Positions 1-11,200 of a DNA stretch of 64,000 bases are shown here, piece after piece. The position numbers and the translations under genes are program-made. Origin of the DNA: Temnothorax longispinosus (taxonomy: Eukaryota; Arthropoda; Insecta; Hymenoptera; Formicidae); the NCBI RefSeq assembly GCF_030848805.1, contig NC_092365.1, forward strand, positions 14,844,486-14,908,485. The letters are read 5' to 3'. Position 1 is the first letter of the stretch. Every line of letters starts with the position of its first letter. The notes beneath the pieces were generated by a model. The model was not told the origin of the DNA, searched no databases, and saw only the letters and a program-made list of their open reading frames with translations.

Positions 1-960
1 CTGAAGAGGCAGGTGCATCGGGTGCAAAGCGAATACGCGCAGTTCCACAAAAATATACAGGACCTCGAGAAGCAGATTGCGGATCTGAAGAAGGAGATCG
101 CCGAGAGGGACACTACTATTGAAAGCAAAGAGCAACAGATATACGATATGAAGCGAACGAATCAGGAATTGGAGAAGTTCAAGTTCGTGCTGAATTACAA
201 GATTGAGGAATTGAAGAGTCAGATAGAGCCGAGGGATCGGGAGATACAGGAGCTGAAGGATAAGATTCGGAGCATGGAGGAGGAGCTCATGAGTCTTCAC
301 AAGACCAACGAAAACCTGAAGCTGCAACTGAACGAAGAGCGAGAGAAATTGCACGTTGCGCGTCAAGAGATCGATCGCGAGGTGCAAAAGAACAAGCGGT
401 GTCAGCAGCTGCTGCGAAAAATTCGCGTCGACATTGTCGACGCTTCGGAACTTGTCCACGAACCGAACGCTCTGAAAACGGCGGTGACGAATTTATATCA
501 CAAGTACAGCGCGGACGATGAATTTCTACGTAGTCGCAAAGCGGACGTCGATGCGCAGTGCGAGTTCATCAGGCAGAGGGATCATCTGGAGAGGACTATC
601 GCGTCTCTAAAGAAGCAGATGCGCCAGGACACGTCTGTCGGTGATAAGGATTTGAAGATGACGGAGGAGAACAGCATGCTTATTGTGGAATTGAATGCAT
701 TGAGGGAAGAGTTGAAGGAAGCTCGAGAACGCATTCTGCATATGGAAAGCCTGCTGGGTTTAACGCAAAAAGACGTACAGCCCGCGGAAGCGAGAACAAT
801 TTTAGAGCAAGCGTATCGCGGATACCAGGAGTTGCAGGAGAAATATACGAAGCAAATACAGGAACATCAGCAAATTATTTTAGCATTAAAGGAAGATATC
901 AAGCTGTTATTGAGCAAAGTTCCTTGCGAAGAGACGGAAGGAGAAAAGACATTGTCTTGA
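1..960 (+). CDS. CFAP57: CFAP57 (WDR65) C-terminal part, 5' incomplete
   Basis: The frame is open from base 1 (Leu-Lys-Arg-Gln-Val) to a TGA at 958-960, giving 319 codons that continue an exon begun outside the window. The product is almost entirely heptad-rich coiled coil, with a short break around the motif LVHEPNALKTAVTNLYHKY. The segments KFVLNYKIEELKSQIEPRDREIQELK and FIRQRDHLERTIASLKKQMRQD align by eye with the tail of vertebrate CFAP57, whose N-terminal WD40 propellers would lie upstream of the window. CFAP57 (Chlamydomonas FAP57) is an axonemal protein needed to place a subset of inner dynein arms. In insects this implies sperm flagella and ciliated sensory neurons. The neighbour TECR is convergent, with 493 bp between stop codons. 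Another long coiled-coil axonemal protein is the only realistic alternative, and the pattern around the EPRDREIQ segment argues against it. Confidence 0.9.
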   Translation: MKRQVHRVQSEYAQFHKNIQDLEKQIADLKKEIAERDTTIESKEQQIYDMKRTNQELEKFKFVLNYKIEELKSQIEPRDREIQELKDKIRSMEEELMSLHKTNENLKLQLNEEREKLHVARQEIDREVQKNKRCQQLLRKIRVDIVDASELVHEPNALKTAVTNLYHKYSADDEFLRSRKADVDAQCEFIRQRDHLERTIASLKKQMRQDTSVGDKDLKMTEENSMLIVELNALREELKEARERILHMESLLGLTQKDVQPAEARTILEQAYRGYQELQEKYTKQIQEHQQIILALKEDIKLLLSKVPCEETEGEKTLS

Positions 961-1131
961 GTAAATTTTGTGACATTTAATTGTTTTCTCACGGATTTAA
1001 GTATTGTAAAGTTTTAACGACAAATTAATGTTTCAGCATATTTTTTACATATAGTAAAAATAATTTTGTACGTATATATACATATTCCTTCTATATTGTA
1101 ATTATATATGTAAGAGTATATACTGTATATA

Positions 1132-1137
1132 TTTATT
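1132..1137 (-). terminator. Candidate TECR poly(A) signal
   Basis: TTTATT on the plus strand reads AATAAA on the minus strand, about 320 bp beyond the TECR stop. If used, the TECR 3' UTR would overlap the CFAP57 3' UTR. Confidence 0.35.
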
Positions 1138-1199
1138 CAGAGAAACAAAAGCGCTCTTATATTCATAATATATATTATTTCGTTATATTATAGACAAAA

Positions 1200-1205
1200 A
1201 ATAAA
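1200..1205 (+). terminator. Candidate CFAP57 poly(A) signal
   Basis: A canonical AATAAA lies 240 bp after the CFAP57 stop in AT-rich sequence. A second plus-strand AATAAA occurs near 1376, so the exact 3' end is uncertain. Confidence 0.45.
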
Positions 1206-1453
1206 CCCCACCTTAGGATTTATATAAAAATAAAAAATTGGAACTAAAATGCATATCTATCTTTTGTTCTTTTACTACTGGAAATTGACACCATCATTTG
1301 TCACATGCTTGCGACATTAGCTGTAATTGCTAAATATATCCATTAAATATATCCTTAATCTTAATATTTCTCAAAAATAAAAACAGCAACAAAATAAAAT
1401 TAATGTAGTATCGCGAATTTTACCGACGTTATTCTGTGAATAAGCGCCTTAAC

Positions 1454-2814
1454 TTAGAGAACGAATGGAATGATGGCTTTGCGGTTTTTCGGATAATGCG
1501 AAAATTCCTTCTTGTACGCTCTATGCTTGCCCAGTGCCCACACGGTCATTTGATATGCGCCGGCAAACGCGAACAGACCAGCTGAAAATTAAAACATACG
1601 ATTCATCATACAACAGCTTCGTTTGCATAAAATATTAAAGGTCAAACGTTCGCGCATGAAATTTTAGTGGCACAGACGTACCTGGAAGACACGACGTCAT
1701 TATGGTGAAGCCAATCCAACTGCCTATCTCGTACGTGTAATTGGGACAGGAGACGAGGTTGAAGAGCGCGGTGAAAGGATTGCCGGTCGGCATCGGGACT
1801 TTCCTGACCGTAGTGCCTGGCGGTCTCAAATTTCTCAGAGCTAAATGGATACTGAGATTGCCCAGCTCGCACAGCGCGAATGTCGCCGCTCCGATGTAGA
1901 TTTGGAGCGCGGAGGGGGCCGTGTACAACGGATGATTTGTATGATACGCCACGTACATAGTGAAGAGCCAGTAATAGGAGCAATTCTTAAATAAGTTACG
2001 CAACGGCATTGTTGCGTGGCTGAAACGGTGGACGAATACGGTCTCCAAGAGACGCTTCGCATAGTGCACTGTCCAGGCAGCTGCCGCCCAACTAAAAAAA
2101 AGAAGAAAGAAAGTTACTTACGTACAGTACCGCAGGAGAAATGCTTATATATAAATATAGATCGTAATTTTCATGTCATACAATTAATTACAGTGACTTA
2201 CTTAGTTACATAGTGAAAATTACTGGTGTTCACGTGTCCGTAGAACAGCCAGGGACGCTGATACAGCCAGAGGTACACTACCAGAGGTCCCGCATACTCC
2301 AGCAGGAACACAGTCTTCCAACCAATCTGAGGACCGAGATCCTTGTAATACAACTTGCCACCCTCCTTCAGCGACAGAGATTTAATTGTCTCCGAGTCGG
2401 ACAACGCCTTCCCCTTGGCTTCCGTTCTCAGACTTTGCCTCTGCACGTACGGCGCCTTCTTTAATTTGTACAACTGCTGTTTCACCTCCCCTATCGTGGT
2501 GCTCGGGTTTACCTGCAATAAAGACGCACGTCGCGTCAGGTGACAAAGTTCAGTTCGCAGACCTTCGATACCTTCGCAAATCGAACTTCAAATTATCATA
2601 TTCTAATCAAAACTCCAAATCGAATATCCCGGCTTTACAGTAGTGTCAGGATTCGTTAATCGCACTCACATTCACATCAGCTATCAGCTTCGAAGATTTC
2701 GCCGACAAGACCTGGATCTGAAAGTGGAAAAAAAGGAGGATAAATACACGCGATATACGCGCACCGTCGAATTCCTTCGCGCGACGACGGTCTCCTGCGG
2801 ATCCTTACCTCCAT
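1454..2814 (-). CDS. Tecr: Very-long-chain enoyl-CoA reductase (TECR/Sc2), complete, 5 coding exons
   Basis: Exons by GT-AG sites on the minus strand are 2814-2809, 2717-2670, 2512-2202, 2091-1682 and 1581-1454. They total 903 nt, or 300 aa plus stop (human protein 308 aa). The enzyme performs the last step of each ER fatty-acid elongation cycle, reducing trans-2-enoyl-CoA with NADPH. The N-terminus is ubiquitin-like (MEIQVLSAKSS...), followed by DLGPQIGWKTVFLLEYAGPL and YAKRLLETVFVHRFSHATMP. The C-terminal steroid-5-alpha-reductase domain carries LVSCPNYTYEIGSWIGF, and the tail is KNRKAIIPFVL. Several hydrophobic membrane segments are present. All junctions keep frame: MET-Glu joins Ile-Gln, Asn joins Val-Asn, AA+T gives Asn before Trp-Ala-Ala, and G+CT gives Ala before Gly-Leu-Phe. 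The first coding exon holds only ATG GAG. A 'Met-Glu' start agrees with Drosophila Sc2 as I recall it. Confidence 0.97.
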
Positions 2815-3060
2815 CTTCGTCGATACGGCCGACTCTCACGCGTAAAGAACACCGTCCAACACTGTCGTCCTTCCGCACTGTTCCGCACCGCAGGTCACAC
2901 TCTCTCCGGCTGATGGACTCTGTCCCGTCGCTCCCGGTAGTCCCGATCCCGGTCTTGCCGTCCGTGGCCAACTTCATGCGGTTGGCGGCACGCGGCGCCG
3001 TGCTCATGGTCACGTGGTCATGACCCTCTTTTCGGTCACTGGCGTTCTGTGGATTCCCTC
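2815..3060 (-). promoter_or_regulatory. TECR 5' leader and proximal promoter, with E-box
   Basis: CpG-rich DNA directly upstream of the TECR start, grading into AT-rich DNA beyond about 3060. It contains a CACGTG E-box at 3011-3016. An upstream ATG near 3013 opens a frame that runs past the TECR ATG in another register, so it would be an overlapping upstream ORF if the transcript begins above 3013. The transcription start itself cannot be fixed from sequence. Confidence 0.4.
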
Positions 3061-4570
3061 GGAAAATCTGATAAATTGAGACGTGACGATAATTCGCGTT
3101 GAGTTATGAAGGGAAAAAGATAAATTAAATGAACGAAATTCGAATCAGGCGTCGCTCGCGATTATCGCCGATGAATTGCAGTCGCGCGTGTAAAAATGAG
3201 TCCGCTTTATGTACTGGATATGTACATTCAAAATTTACATAGCGTATGCATAATTTCGTCGCGGAATGACGCGACTGTTTCCACGTAGGCGCATAAATAA
3301 AAACGTAAATACAAAATATATATAGGCGCGAGCAAATATTTCTTCTCCGTTTGAAGTTTAAACATCGTTTCATCTCTCTTCCGCCGATTGCGCGTATGGC
3401 GTGACCCTTATATAATCGCGCGATTATCATAATCACAACACGATGTATGATAATCATATAATAATAATAGTACTAATAATATATAGCGTATAGTTAATGC
3501 ATATCGTATCAATATTATTCATGATAGTACAAAGTTTTATCGGCTTACGTAATACTTTCTAAAAAAAATAATAAGCAGCAATCAATCGCTGATAATTAAT
3601 TTTTGACTTGCTAACCTTGCGATTCAAGTTTTTTTTTTATACATGATGTAGGTAATATAAACATTTTTGGGTATTTACTATGGAAAAATATTCAGTATGG
3701 ATTTTGCGAGCGGAAATTGTGATGTTTTTTTTAATTTTTGCTCTTGGAACGTTGCTTTTGAGCTTGTTTTTGGTTACGATATCTCGTTGGAATATATCGC
3801 ACACAAGGAAAATTTAAAGTCACCTAATTGTTTATTTAAAACATGACGCTGCACAAGACCTTCGGACTTCCGTGCCTGAACACTGGTTCAACGCTGTTAA
3901 ATTGATCGAAAGTGTTGTAATTGCGCTGTATCATAAAATACAAGTCAAATAGGTACTCAAGTCGTACAATAAATTGCGACCAGCATAAATTCTTCATCTG
4001 GTTATGATTTCATCATTGAATTCTAACGTTAGAGTTAAATAATGATTAAAATTAAAAAGAAATAATCTTAATTACATAAAAATTTACAAAATATGTGAGT
4101 TTAACTAATGTATTCTTAAATATACTGCACTTTAATATAAATTGCAGTTAAAATTATAGCAATCGTAATAGCGACTTAAAAATTATTGAGTGAAAAATTA
4201 TAATAACAATGACCTTCATAATACGCTTTGTAATTACGAGATAAAAGTTCAAAAGATAATTATATACATGTGCGTTTAACTACAATTGCCAAAAAGGCGT
4301 TCTGTTAGAAATAAAATTTACTTCTATAAAAGTTTTACATGAAAATCAATTTATTGACAGTGGATAATCACCACTGACTCTCGAGTCATAATAATTTTGT
4401 TATCGACCGTATGCGCGACCATTCAGCTCATATTTTCCCGCATTCTCTCGCAGATGACGCATCGTGTCATATTATTATTTTGCGAGCTATATTTTTGGAA
4501 TTTCTATAAATTCCGAAATAATTAATTAAATAAAAGAGATGGTATTTTCGGTCGGGTGAATTCCGAAATA
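3061..4570. other. AT-rich intergenic DNA between TECR and MED20
   Basis: No frame here has domain content or plausible splice structure. The sequence is mostly AT-rich with short A/T runs and simple imperfect repeats. It separates the TECR promoter from the MED20 3' end. Nothing functional was recognised. Confidence 0.6.
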
Positions 4571-4573
4571 CAA

Positions 4574-4700
4574 TGGCTGGATTCCGATATTTACTGTCAG
4601 CAAGCGTCAATACTGAAAATCTATATCTATAATATACATGACGTGAAATATAGAAAAATATAGATTTTCAGTATTGATAGTGAATATCGGAATGCAGCCA
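4574..4700. mobile_element. Short hairpin (MITE-like) inverted-repeat element
   Basis: The outer ends TGGCTGGATTCCGATATT and, on the other strand, TGGCTGCATTCCGATATT form the start of about 46-54 bp arms that pair along their length to AATACTGAAAATCTATAT. The left arm has about 9 extra bases (near 4606-4614) not present in the right arm. The centre is about 30 bp of AT-rich loop. There is no coding capacity and no clear target duplication, so the superfamily is not assigned. Confidence 0.7.
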
Positions 4701-4933
4701 ATATAAGCAAATTATATGTTAAAAATTAAATTAAATTAAGTTGAATTAAATCGAGAACGGAATATTCTCTCTCAATCCTTGCTCGTTTATGAAAACTAAA
4801 CTAGGATTGAAACGCGTGAGAGATGAAAAAGGGTCATGAATTTCTGATGGAACCTCGCGACGAAATAGACGAAAATGATATTTAAATGTTCTTGAAATAA
4901 TTTTACACGAAAATTGCTATCCTGAAAAGAATA

Positions 4934-4939
4934 TTTATT
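4934..4939 (-). terminator. Candidate MED20 poly(A) signal
   Basis: TTTATT on the plus strand gives minus-strand AATAAA about 215 bp past the MED20 stop, in AT-rich sequence. Confidence 0.35.
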
Positions 4940-5151
4940 AAAATTATTATTTAAAATTTAAATAATATATAATACAAATCTCTCCGGCAATAAAATTATA
5001 TAACGCAAATAAAATGCGCTGAGAATGATGATATCGTTGCAGGCACATAATAATAAATATTAGCGGGATCGGTATAGGGTCTCGGATCGATCTCGCCGTT
5101 AACGTCACGTCGTGAAATAAATAACGGCCCAAGTAGCCGCGATGGCCCCCC

Positions 5152-8100
5152 TTAAATCACTCCTGTGGCTTTCCTGTATTGACCGAAGTGCTCTAGATAC
5201 TGCTGTATCGTGTCCATCGGCTGATAAATTTCGTTCATTCGGTTCTGCAAAGTTTACAATAAAATAAGAAACTTATATGGATAAACGCTTCTTTCGCAAA
5301 ATTGCTCAAAATTTTTATATACGTAACTCCTCAATATAAATACATATTTTTCTATGTGAGTATTCACCTGTAGATACTGGGGCGCTTGATTGGACACGGC
5401 TGAGCCCAGGAATCCCTGCAGAAACTCGCGTATGAGTTCCCACGCGCTCGCCGCCACGACGCACGGTCTGTACTCGACCTGGGGAATGAAACGCAAGTGA
5501 TAAAGAAGAAAAAAAGAGATATCGCAGGATTATATCACGGTCTTGGTACCATCAGATCGCGACGCATGTCGAATCGTCGCGCGATATCGTTAATGCTTAT
5601 CAAGGGAACCGTCGACAGACGCTCGCGGCTATTCCGGAGACCGCGGACGGGATTTTACGACCCGAAGACGCGGAACACGTCCGCGACACACGGACCTCGT
5701 ACGTCTCTCGCGTAATCCGGCTTACGGCGGGCGTGTGTCGATGGGGGAGAATCGTGGGAGGAAACGCGGAACGGATGTGTAATCAGGGGGATCCGCGCGA
5801 CGAACTTCGACGGGCAGCGACGTAAAACGGCGCGCTTATGATAATCCCGCTTGAAACCATCGTATACGAGTGTCCATAAGTAAGCAGAGACGCGACTGGA
5901 CGGACCGAGAGTCCCCCGGGTTCTCTCCCCCGTTGCCCGTCGTCACCGAGTGAATAGCTCGCGCGAGACGTGACGAGACAAGTCCTCTTTAGATAGAAAA
6001 CGTCAATCCCTAAAAATGTCAAAAATTCGATTTCGCACACGTCGTTGGATACTGTCGGCCACTTGGAAAGCTCGACGAGAGATCGCGTCTGGATGTGTCA
6101 GGATCGGGATATATATGTACGACGATATCGATGTCGGGATGTCGGGGTCTCTCTCGTCCTGTTTTCAATTCTCTCTTCATTCCTCCTTCCACCGCGCGCG
6201 GCCTTACGGCCTCCTCCCGCCCCCGGCTACGTTAAGGAAGCTCGGCTAAAAGTTAATATCGCCCTCGCTGCGAAATTGGTACTTCGGCCGGGCAATACGA
6301 TAAGCGGAATGAAGCCGGAAAAATGGGAACTGGAAGATTCGCCGAAAGAGAGAAAGCGAGGCGCGCAGAGCGCCTTATTCTTCGGCTCGCAAAAATTTGC
6401 TCGATAATTTTAAATCTAAAATCCAATTTCACGAATTTGCCCGGACTATAAACCTTTCCGCGCAATCGTTAATTTTCTACATTTCGTAGGAGGAAAGTAT
6501 CATTGATCCAGAACACAAAGTGGTAACGCGGATCGTACAAATGCGGCTGCGTGTCGTGGGAGATAGCAATTTTTCCAGGAAATAAATTGATGAAAAAGGT
6601 ATCCGTGTAATTTCTTTTACTTCAGTTAGGTCATAGAATTGACTCACTTACGCGGGCGGGCGAGCATCTCTCAGATGAAACTTCGAATTCCCGAGATTAT
6701 TCTGGATCCAGCGATGCAAATTAAACGAAAATCTACGGAATTCGCCGGCAATTCGGTCGTGCATGGTCACATATAGCGGTTGGAAATCACGGACGAGATG
6801 GCATTATTCCGGACCATACCGGCGGACATTCAATGACGGTACGGTAAATCTCGATCCGAGCGAAAAGTCGCGCTTGCGGGTCTGCAAGCGCGAATTGGAC
6901 CGGGATTGCGTTTGTTACGAGGCTGCAACGCCAGTCAGTTCCTCGTGCTGAAAAACGGTATAGTGAAAAGTTTTTCCGGGTCATCGGGTGTTTGCGATGT
7001 TACGTTCAACACGCTGATAAGTGATTGCAGTCAAGTGTGGGGAGTCGCGGTGGCGAATAAGAGGGCGGAAGGAAGGAAGCGTTCGCCGTTGCCGGGGTTG
7101 CCAGGAAGCAGACTTTCCCGGAGAAAAGTGTTCGGGAGTCGACGAGGGAGGAAGGGAGCGAGGATTTAACGCGCGAAACTCGCGGGGGTTCCTCCATTGA
7201 AATTAATGGAGGGAGTCGGGGGTTATCGTGACGTATTTGACGTCGCGGTCGCTGTACAAACGGCGCAGTTACCGATACGAATGGCTGCTGCTGGAGCATT
7301 TAAACCCGATGTCGCGCTGGATGTGTGTACAGTGTACACACGCGAGAGTGTGGTGTACGTGCCGCCGCACGGCCGGATGAATCTGTCGAGGGAGAGAGGG
7401 CTGCGGAAGATATACCGGAAGCCGTATCGTCGGGGAAAACGCTGCGGAGTCTGGGTGATCGTCGACGCGAAGAAAAGGAAGGAAATAGCTTCGGGATTTC
7501 TTTCGCGATTCTTATGAGGGTCGGGCGCGAAAAGTGACGTATATTGTTCGTCGCGTTTACTTCTCGGAGTAAAAAAAATTATCGGGAGAAATGTTTATTC
7601 AACTGTACGACTACGATTTGCGCGATGAACTCGGCGCGTTAAGCCGGTTAGACGAGCTAAAACTCGTTGAAATTCGCGGATTAATAATTCGCAAGCCGAT
7701 TAAGTTATTAGCGATGTTAATAGACGAGGCGAACGAAAAAGCGATAATTTTAGAACACGCGTTGCATAAGCGAGATTGTGATTTTGTGTCAAACATAGTC
7801 CCCCTGGGGCAAGCGAATACAATTCGTAATGACGCTCCGTATCGGTGTGCACATATGTATTCTGTATGTTTACAGATACGCGACGGTGCATCCGAGAACT
7901 GTGTCCGATAGCACGTGCTCGGGTGTGCGTGAAACACGGTGATGCGTGCCGAAATGTTCGCGCGTATCCGCGATCTCGCTTCGATCCACATGAAAGCGAT
8001 CTTCATTCCGACTGCGATTGTTATCTACTCATTAATTAAGAAGCATCATCGCTTTTTCGTGTATTGATGTTGTGTTAATTACAAAAATATTAAATAATTT

Positions 8101-9632
8101 CATAAAGAGGCTAGCGAACAAAGCTCGTTCTTAGTGCTTATAATTATATATTACAAACGACGAATATACATATAATATTCCAATTTAAAACTGCGAGCCG
8201 ATAAATGTCGGACTGAAACACAGCTATCGTTGCATGGAACATTAAAAACCCTTCCCTCTCAGGAATTAAATCAATTTAATTATCTAAAGAAATTAAAAAC
8301 TTGAAGAAATTAAAAAATATTAAAAACTTTTAATGACAATTATTTCTCAGATCCGTAAGCCCTTTTATATTGGTCTGTTTATCCACGAGAGAAAATAAAG
8401 AATTATTTTTTATTAAAACAAAAAGGAGACTGCATTAAAAATGACCAAAATACCCATTTTTTAATTTTTTAAAAGACTTTCTTAAAGCTTTTAAAGACGA
8501 GTAATATTTTTCCCGTGATTTCCGATCCTCCCCCTTAATACACGAAAGGATACGCGTAAAATCGAATGGAAATAATACCGCATTGACGGGGGCGATTTAT
8601 TGTTGGCATCCGGACTTAATTACGCGATTATTCCCATGCACTCCTGGATCAGCGGCGGTGCATCGGCGGCATGAAATATCTCTGGCGTGCCGTGTTTGAC
8701 ACGCGAGACACGTATTCGCCATATGCGGCGCGACGAGGACGCGAAGGGTGCGTGGCGCGTCCACGTTCCCCCAGAGCGTATCTATAACTGGCGTATGTAC
8801 ATACGTGATTTGCACGCGTACCGCGGACGGGGAGGGGGAGAAGTGAGCTCTCGTAGCCGAGTTATCAAATCGATAACGCATGCACTCGTCGCGTGATTGG
8901 CAGACGGGATACCGGAAGTAGCAGAGGTCCATCCCGAGGTGTCTCTTTCCCGAGTGTGCTATACAAAGTCGCAAGATCCAGAACATCGACTCGCTCGTTT
9001 CGCTCGCGGCCGGATTTGAGTGACGCAGAGGACGATTCACGTTTTTCGTGACGATCAAAGGGTGGAAGCGAAATGACGGTCGAGAATGAAAAGAGATGAT
9101 CTCGAATGAGCTTTCTACGTGGAGATAAATCGGACTTTAAGCGTGAGGGAATTTTTACGAGAAAATCGAGGCCGAATTAAAAATACCGATGAAACGACGA
9201 TCCGTTCAGCGAATCGAAATGAAAGATATCACTTTAAAAATATCACTTTAAAGTTGGAAATTTCCGCGGATCAAAGGCTCGTAGGGAGAGCGAATGGACG
9301 ACGACGATTTTTCGACGTCGCTCTTTCGGGGAATTCCTTCTCTTCTCGAAAGAAATATGGAGTGCCACTCACCTCTACCAGAACGCCTTTGAAATTCTGG
9401 CTCATCGTCACGCTGCCCAATTTGACGCAGAAGTCGCCGATCTCGAATCGCGGTCCCTTGGACTCGATCTTCGTTTGCTTCTTACTGGTGTAAATGTTCG
9501 TCATTTTTAACATCAGCAGATCGAACAGGCCATCCGCTATCAACGGCACCACTTTGCTGCCCGACTCGAGGAGGGCGAACACCGAGGCCGGTTGCTCCGA
9601 ATTGTGCAGCACGTGCACGGTCCTTTGAACGC
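5152..9632 (-). CDS. MED20: Mediator complex subunit 20, last three coding exons (5' incomplete)
   Basis: Minus-strand exons are 9632-9373, 5478-5368 and 5244-5152 (stop 5154-5152), all with GT-AG borders. They encode about 154 residues: VQRTVHVLHNSEQPASVFALLESG..., FDLLMLKMTNIYTSKKQTKIESKGPRFEIGDFCVKLGSVTMSQNFKGVLVE, VEYRPCVVAASAWELIREFLQGFLG..., and NRMNEIYQPMDTIQQYLEHFGQYRKATGVI. These match the order of human MED20 (212 aa; HNSEYP, KIETRGTRY, VEYGPCVVA, EFLQSFLGS, DTMVQYMELF). MED20 is a head-module subunit of Mediator, paired with MED18, and links activators to RNA polymerase II. The first exon here begins with two bases of a split codon, so an upstream exon with about 60 N-terminal residues (usually starting MGVT) must exist. 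I could not find it. The 3.9 kb intron separates two well-conserved exons. Confidence 0.95.
5479..9372 (-). other. MED20 intron, CpG-rich
   Basis: Intronic DNA between the SQNFKGVLVE and VEYRPCVV exons. It is unusually CpG-rich at about 5.5-7.5 kb and AT-rich at about 8.0-8.6 kb. Several open frames of 60-150 codons exist on both strands, but none has a recognisable domain or consistent splice sites. A nested gene or promoter cannot be excluded. It contains the palindrome at 7323-7341 and a short hairpin at 7191-7212. Confidence 0.7.
7323..7341. repeat. Perfect 9-bp palindrome with one-base centre
   Basis: The arms GTGTGTACA and TGTACACAC are exact reverse complements separated by one G. The form suits a dimeric DNA-binding protein, but no factor is assigned. 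Confidence 0.7.
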
Positions 9633-11178
9633 CTGCAAAATCATATAAGCATCATGTTTGAGTGCAAATTTTGTTACGTGTTCGATGACGTGTCTATCAA
9701 ACTGTATAAGGAATAGCAAGAAATAATAAATATCAGCATCGAATTGCTCGAATAATCAAAGTGAGTCTTTCTTATCATTATCGTATCGCTAAAGAGAATT
9801 GTCTTTTATTTAAAATCATTAAATTAAATTTGATTTATTAATAATTATCATAATTATCAATTCTGCTTTTATTTTGTGCAACCGCAGACGTGGTCGACCT
9901 TGCATTTACACAGACGATATAAGTATAGCATTTATACGTGCAAATGGCAATTTATAGCGTCTCGTCTAATTCGGGCTTCCGTGCAACGACGAGCAGGATG
10001 ATCGCTGTCGAAAGGCAACCACGCGCGAGAAGCCTTTGGCGGTGCGTACATTATCTCTTCTCGGTGGAAGCCCATATACACGTACCTATATTGCGATCGC
10101 GCGGTGAAATCAGACGGCAACTGAAACTTCAACCCCTATCGTTGAAGTTACATCGCGCGGTAGTTGCGCGCCGTCGACTCGCATATCGCGGATCCGCACA
10201 CGAGGTATGTCTGTCCCGAGATTGTCTGTCGAGATTGTCGGTGCGAGATCGGCGCGTCTTTGCCGAGAGCTTGATATTGCGCGAGTAATAACAATCCTGG
10301 TCTAATAACTGCGCCAGCATCAGGTAATTCCGCGACTTGTCCGCGGGCTGCTGCAGGGTAAACTCGTTCGTTACGAAATTAGGAAAAAAAAAGAAGGGAA
10401 CGCGCTGCTGGAATATAGTTAGGATGCCATTACACGTCCATTGTTCATCCGCAAAGCAGAAACACGCGACGAGCTTAAATTTACGACGTGTGAAACTCTT
10501 CTGAATATTCATAATTCGTCCACCACCGCTCCCGCTCAGCTCGTGCTTTCGTCCACGTAATGACAAGGTACGGGTGTGTAGGCCCCCTAACGTATGAATA
10601 ATTTATAGTAAAATTATAACGCGCCCTTTTAGCGCAACACGATTCAAATGACACGATTTTTCATCCGCGAGGCGAACGACCGCGGACAGTTTTATGCGCT
10701 CTAATTTCGGGTTGCCGGCCAATGTGTTTATCGCTCTGGTATAATATTCGATCTAACCGCCCTCCGGGCTACTCGGAAATCATTTCCGCCGTGTCTATAT
10801 CGTCAAAATCCCGATGCCATCGAAATCATCAGTCTCTCAGAATAACGTATCATGTGGAAATAACTCTATCAATTTTATAATTCTACTAATTAGCGCTGCT
10901 AGTTGGTATTTGCGTTGATATTTTGTAAAATTGTTACCGGATGCTCTCGGAGACCGCGCCGAGGCATCAAATACTATTTCCGATTTCTGGCGTTACATCC
11001 GTGTTCATGTAACGCAAATAATTCGGCCAGCGAGGACGAAACGTGCCGTTGAAACTCGGTGTACTCTAAGCAGCTTTACGCGCGTTCCGATATATCCGCG
11101 CGGCTTCTGCAAAACGGTGGACATATATATCTCGTTCGCGCTCGAACGGCCGCAGATTAACGAACGACCGGATTGCTG

Positions 11179-11200
11179 TCTCTCTCTCTCTCTCTCTCTC
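11179..11200. repeat. (TC)11 microsatellite
   Basis: Eleven uninterrupted TC units, followed by a run of C. Confidence 0.95.
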
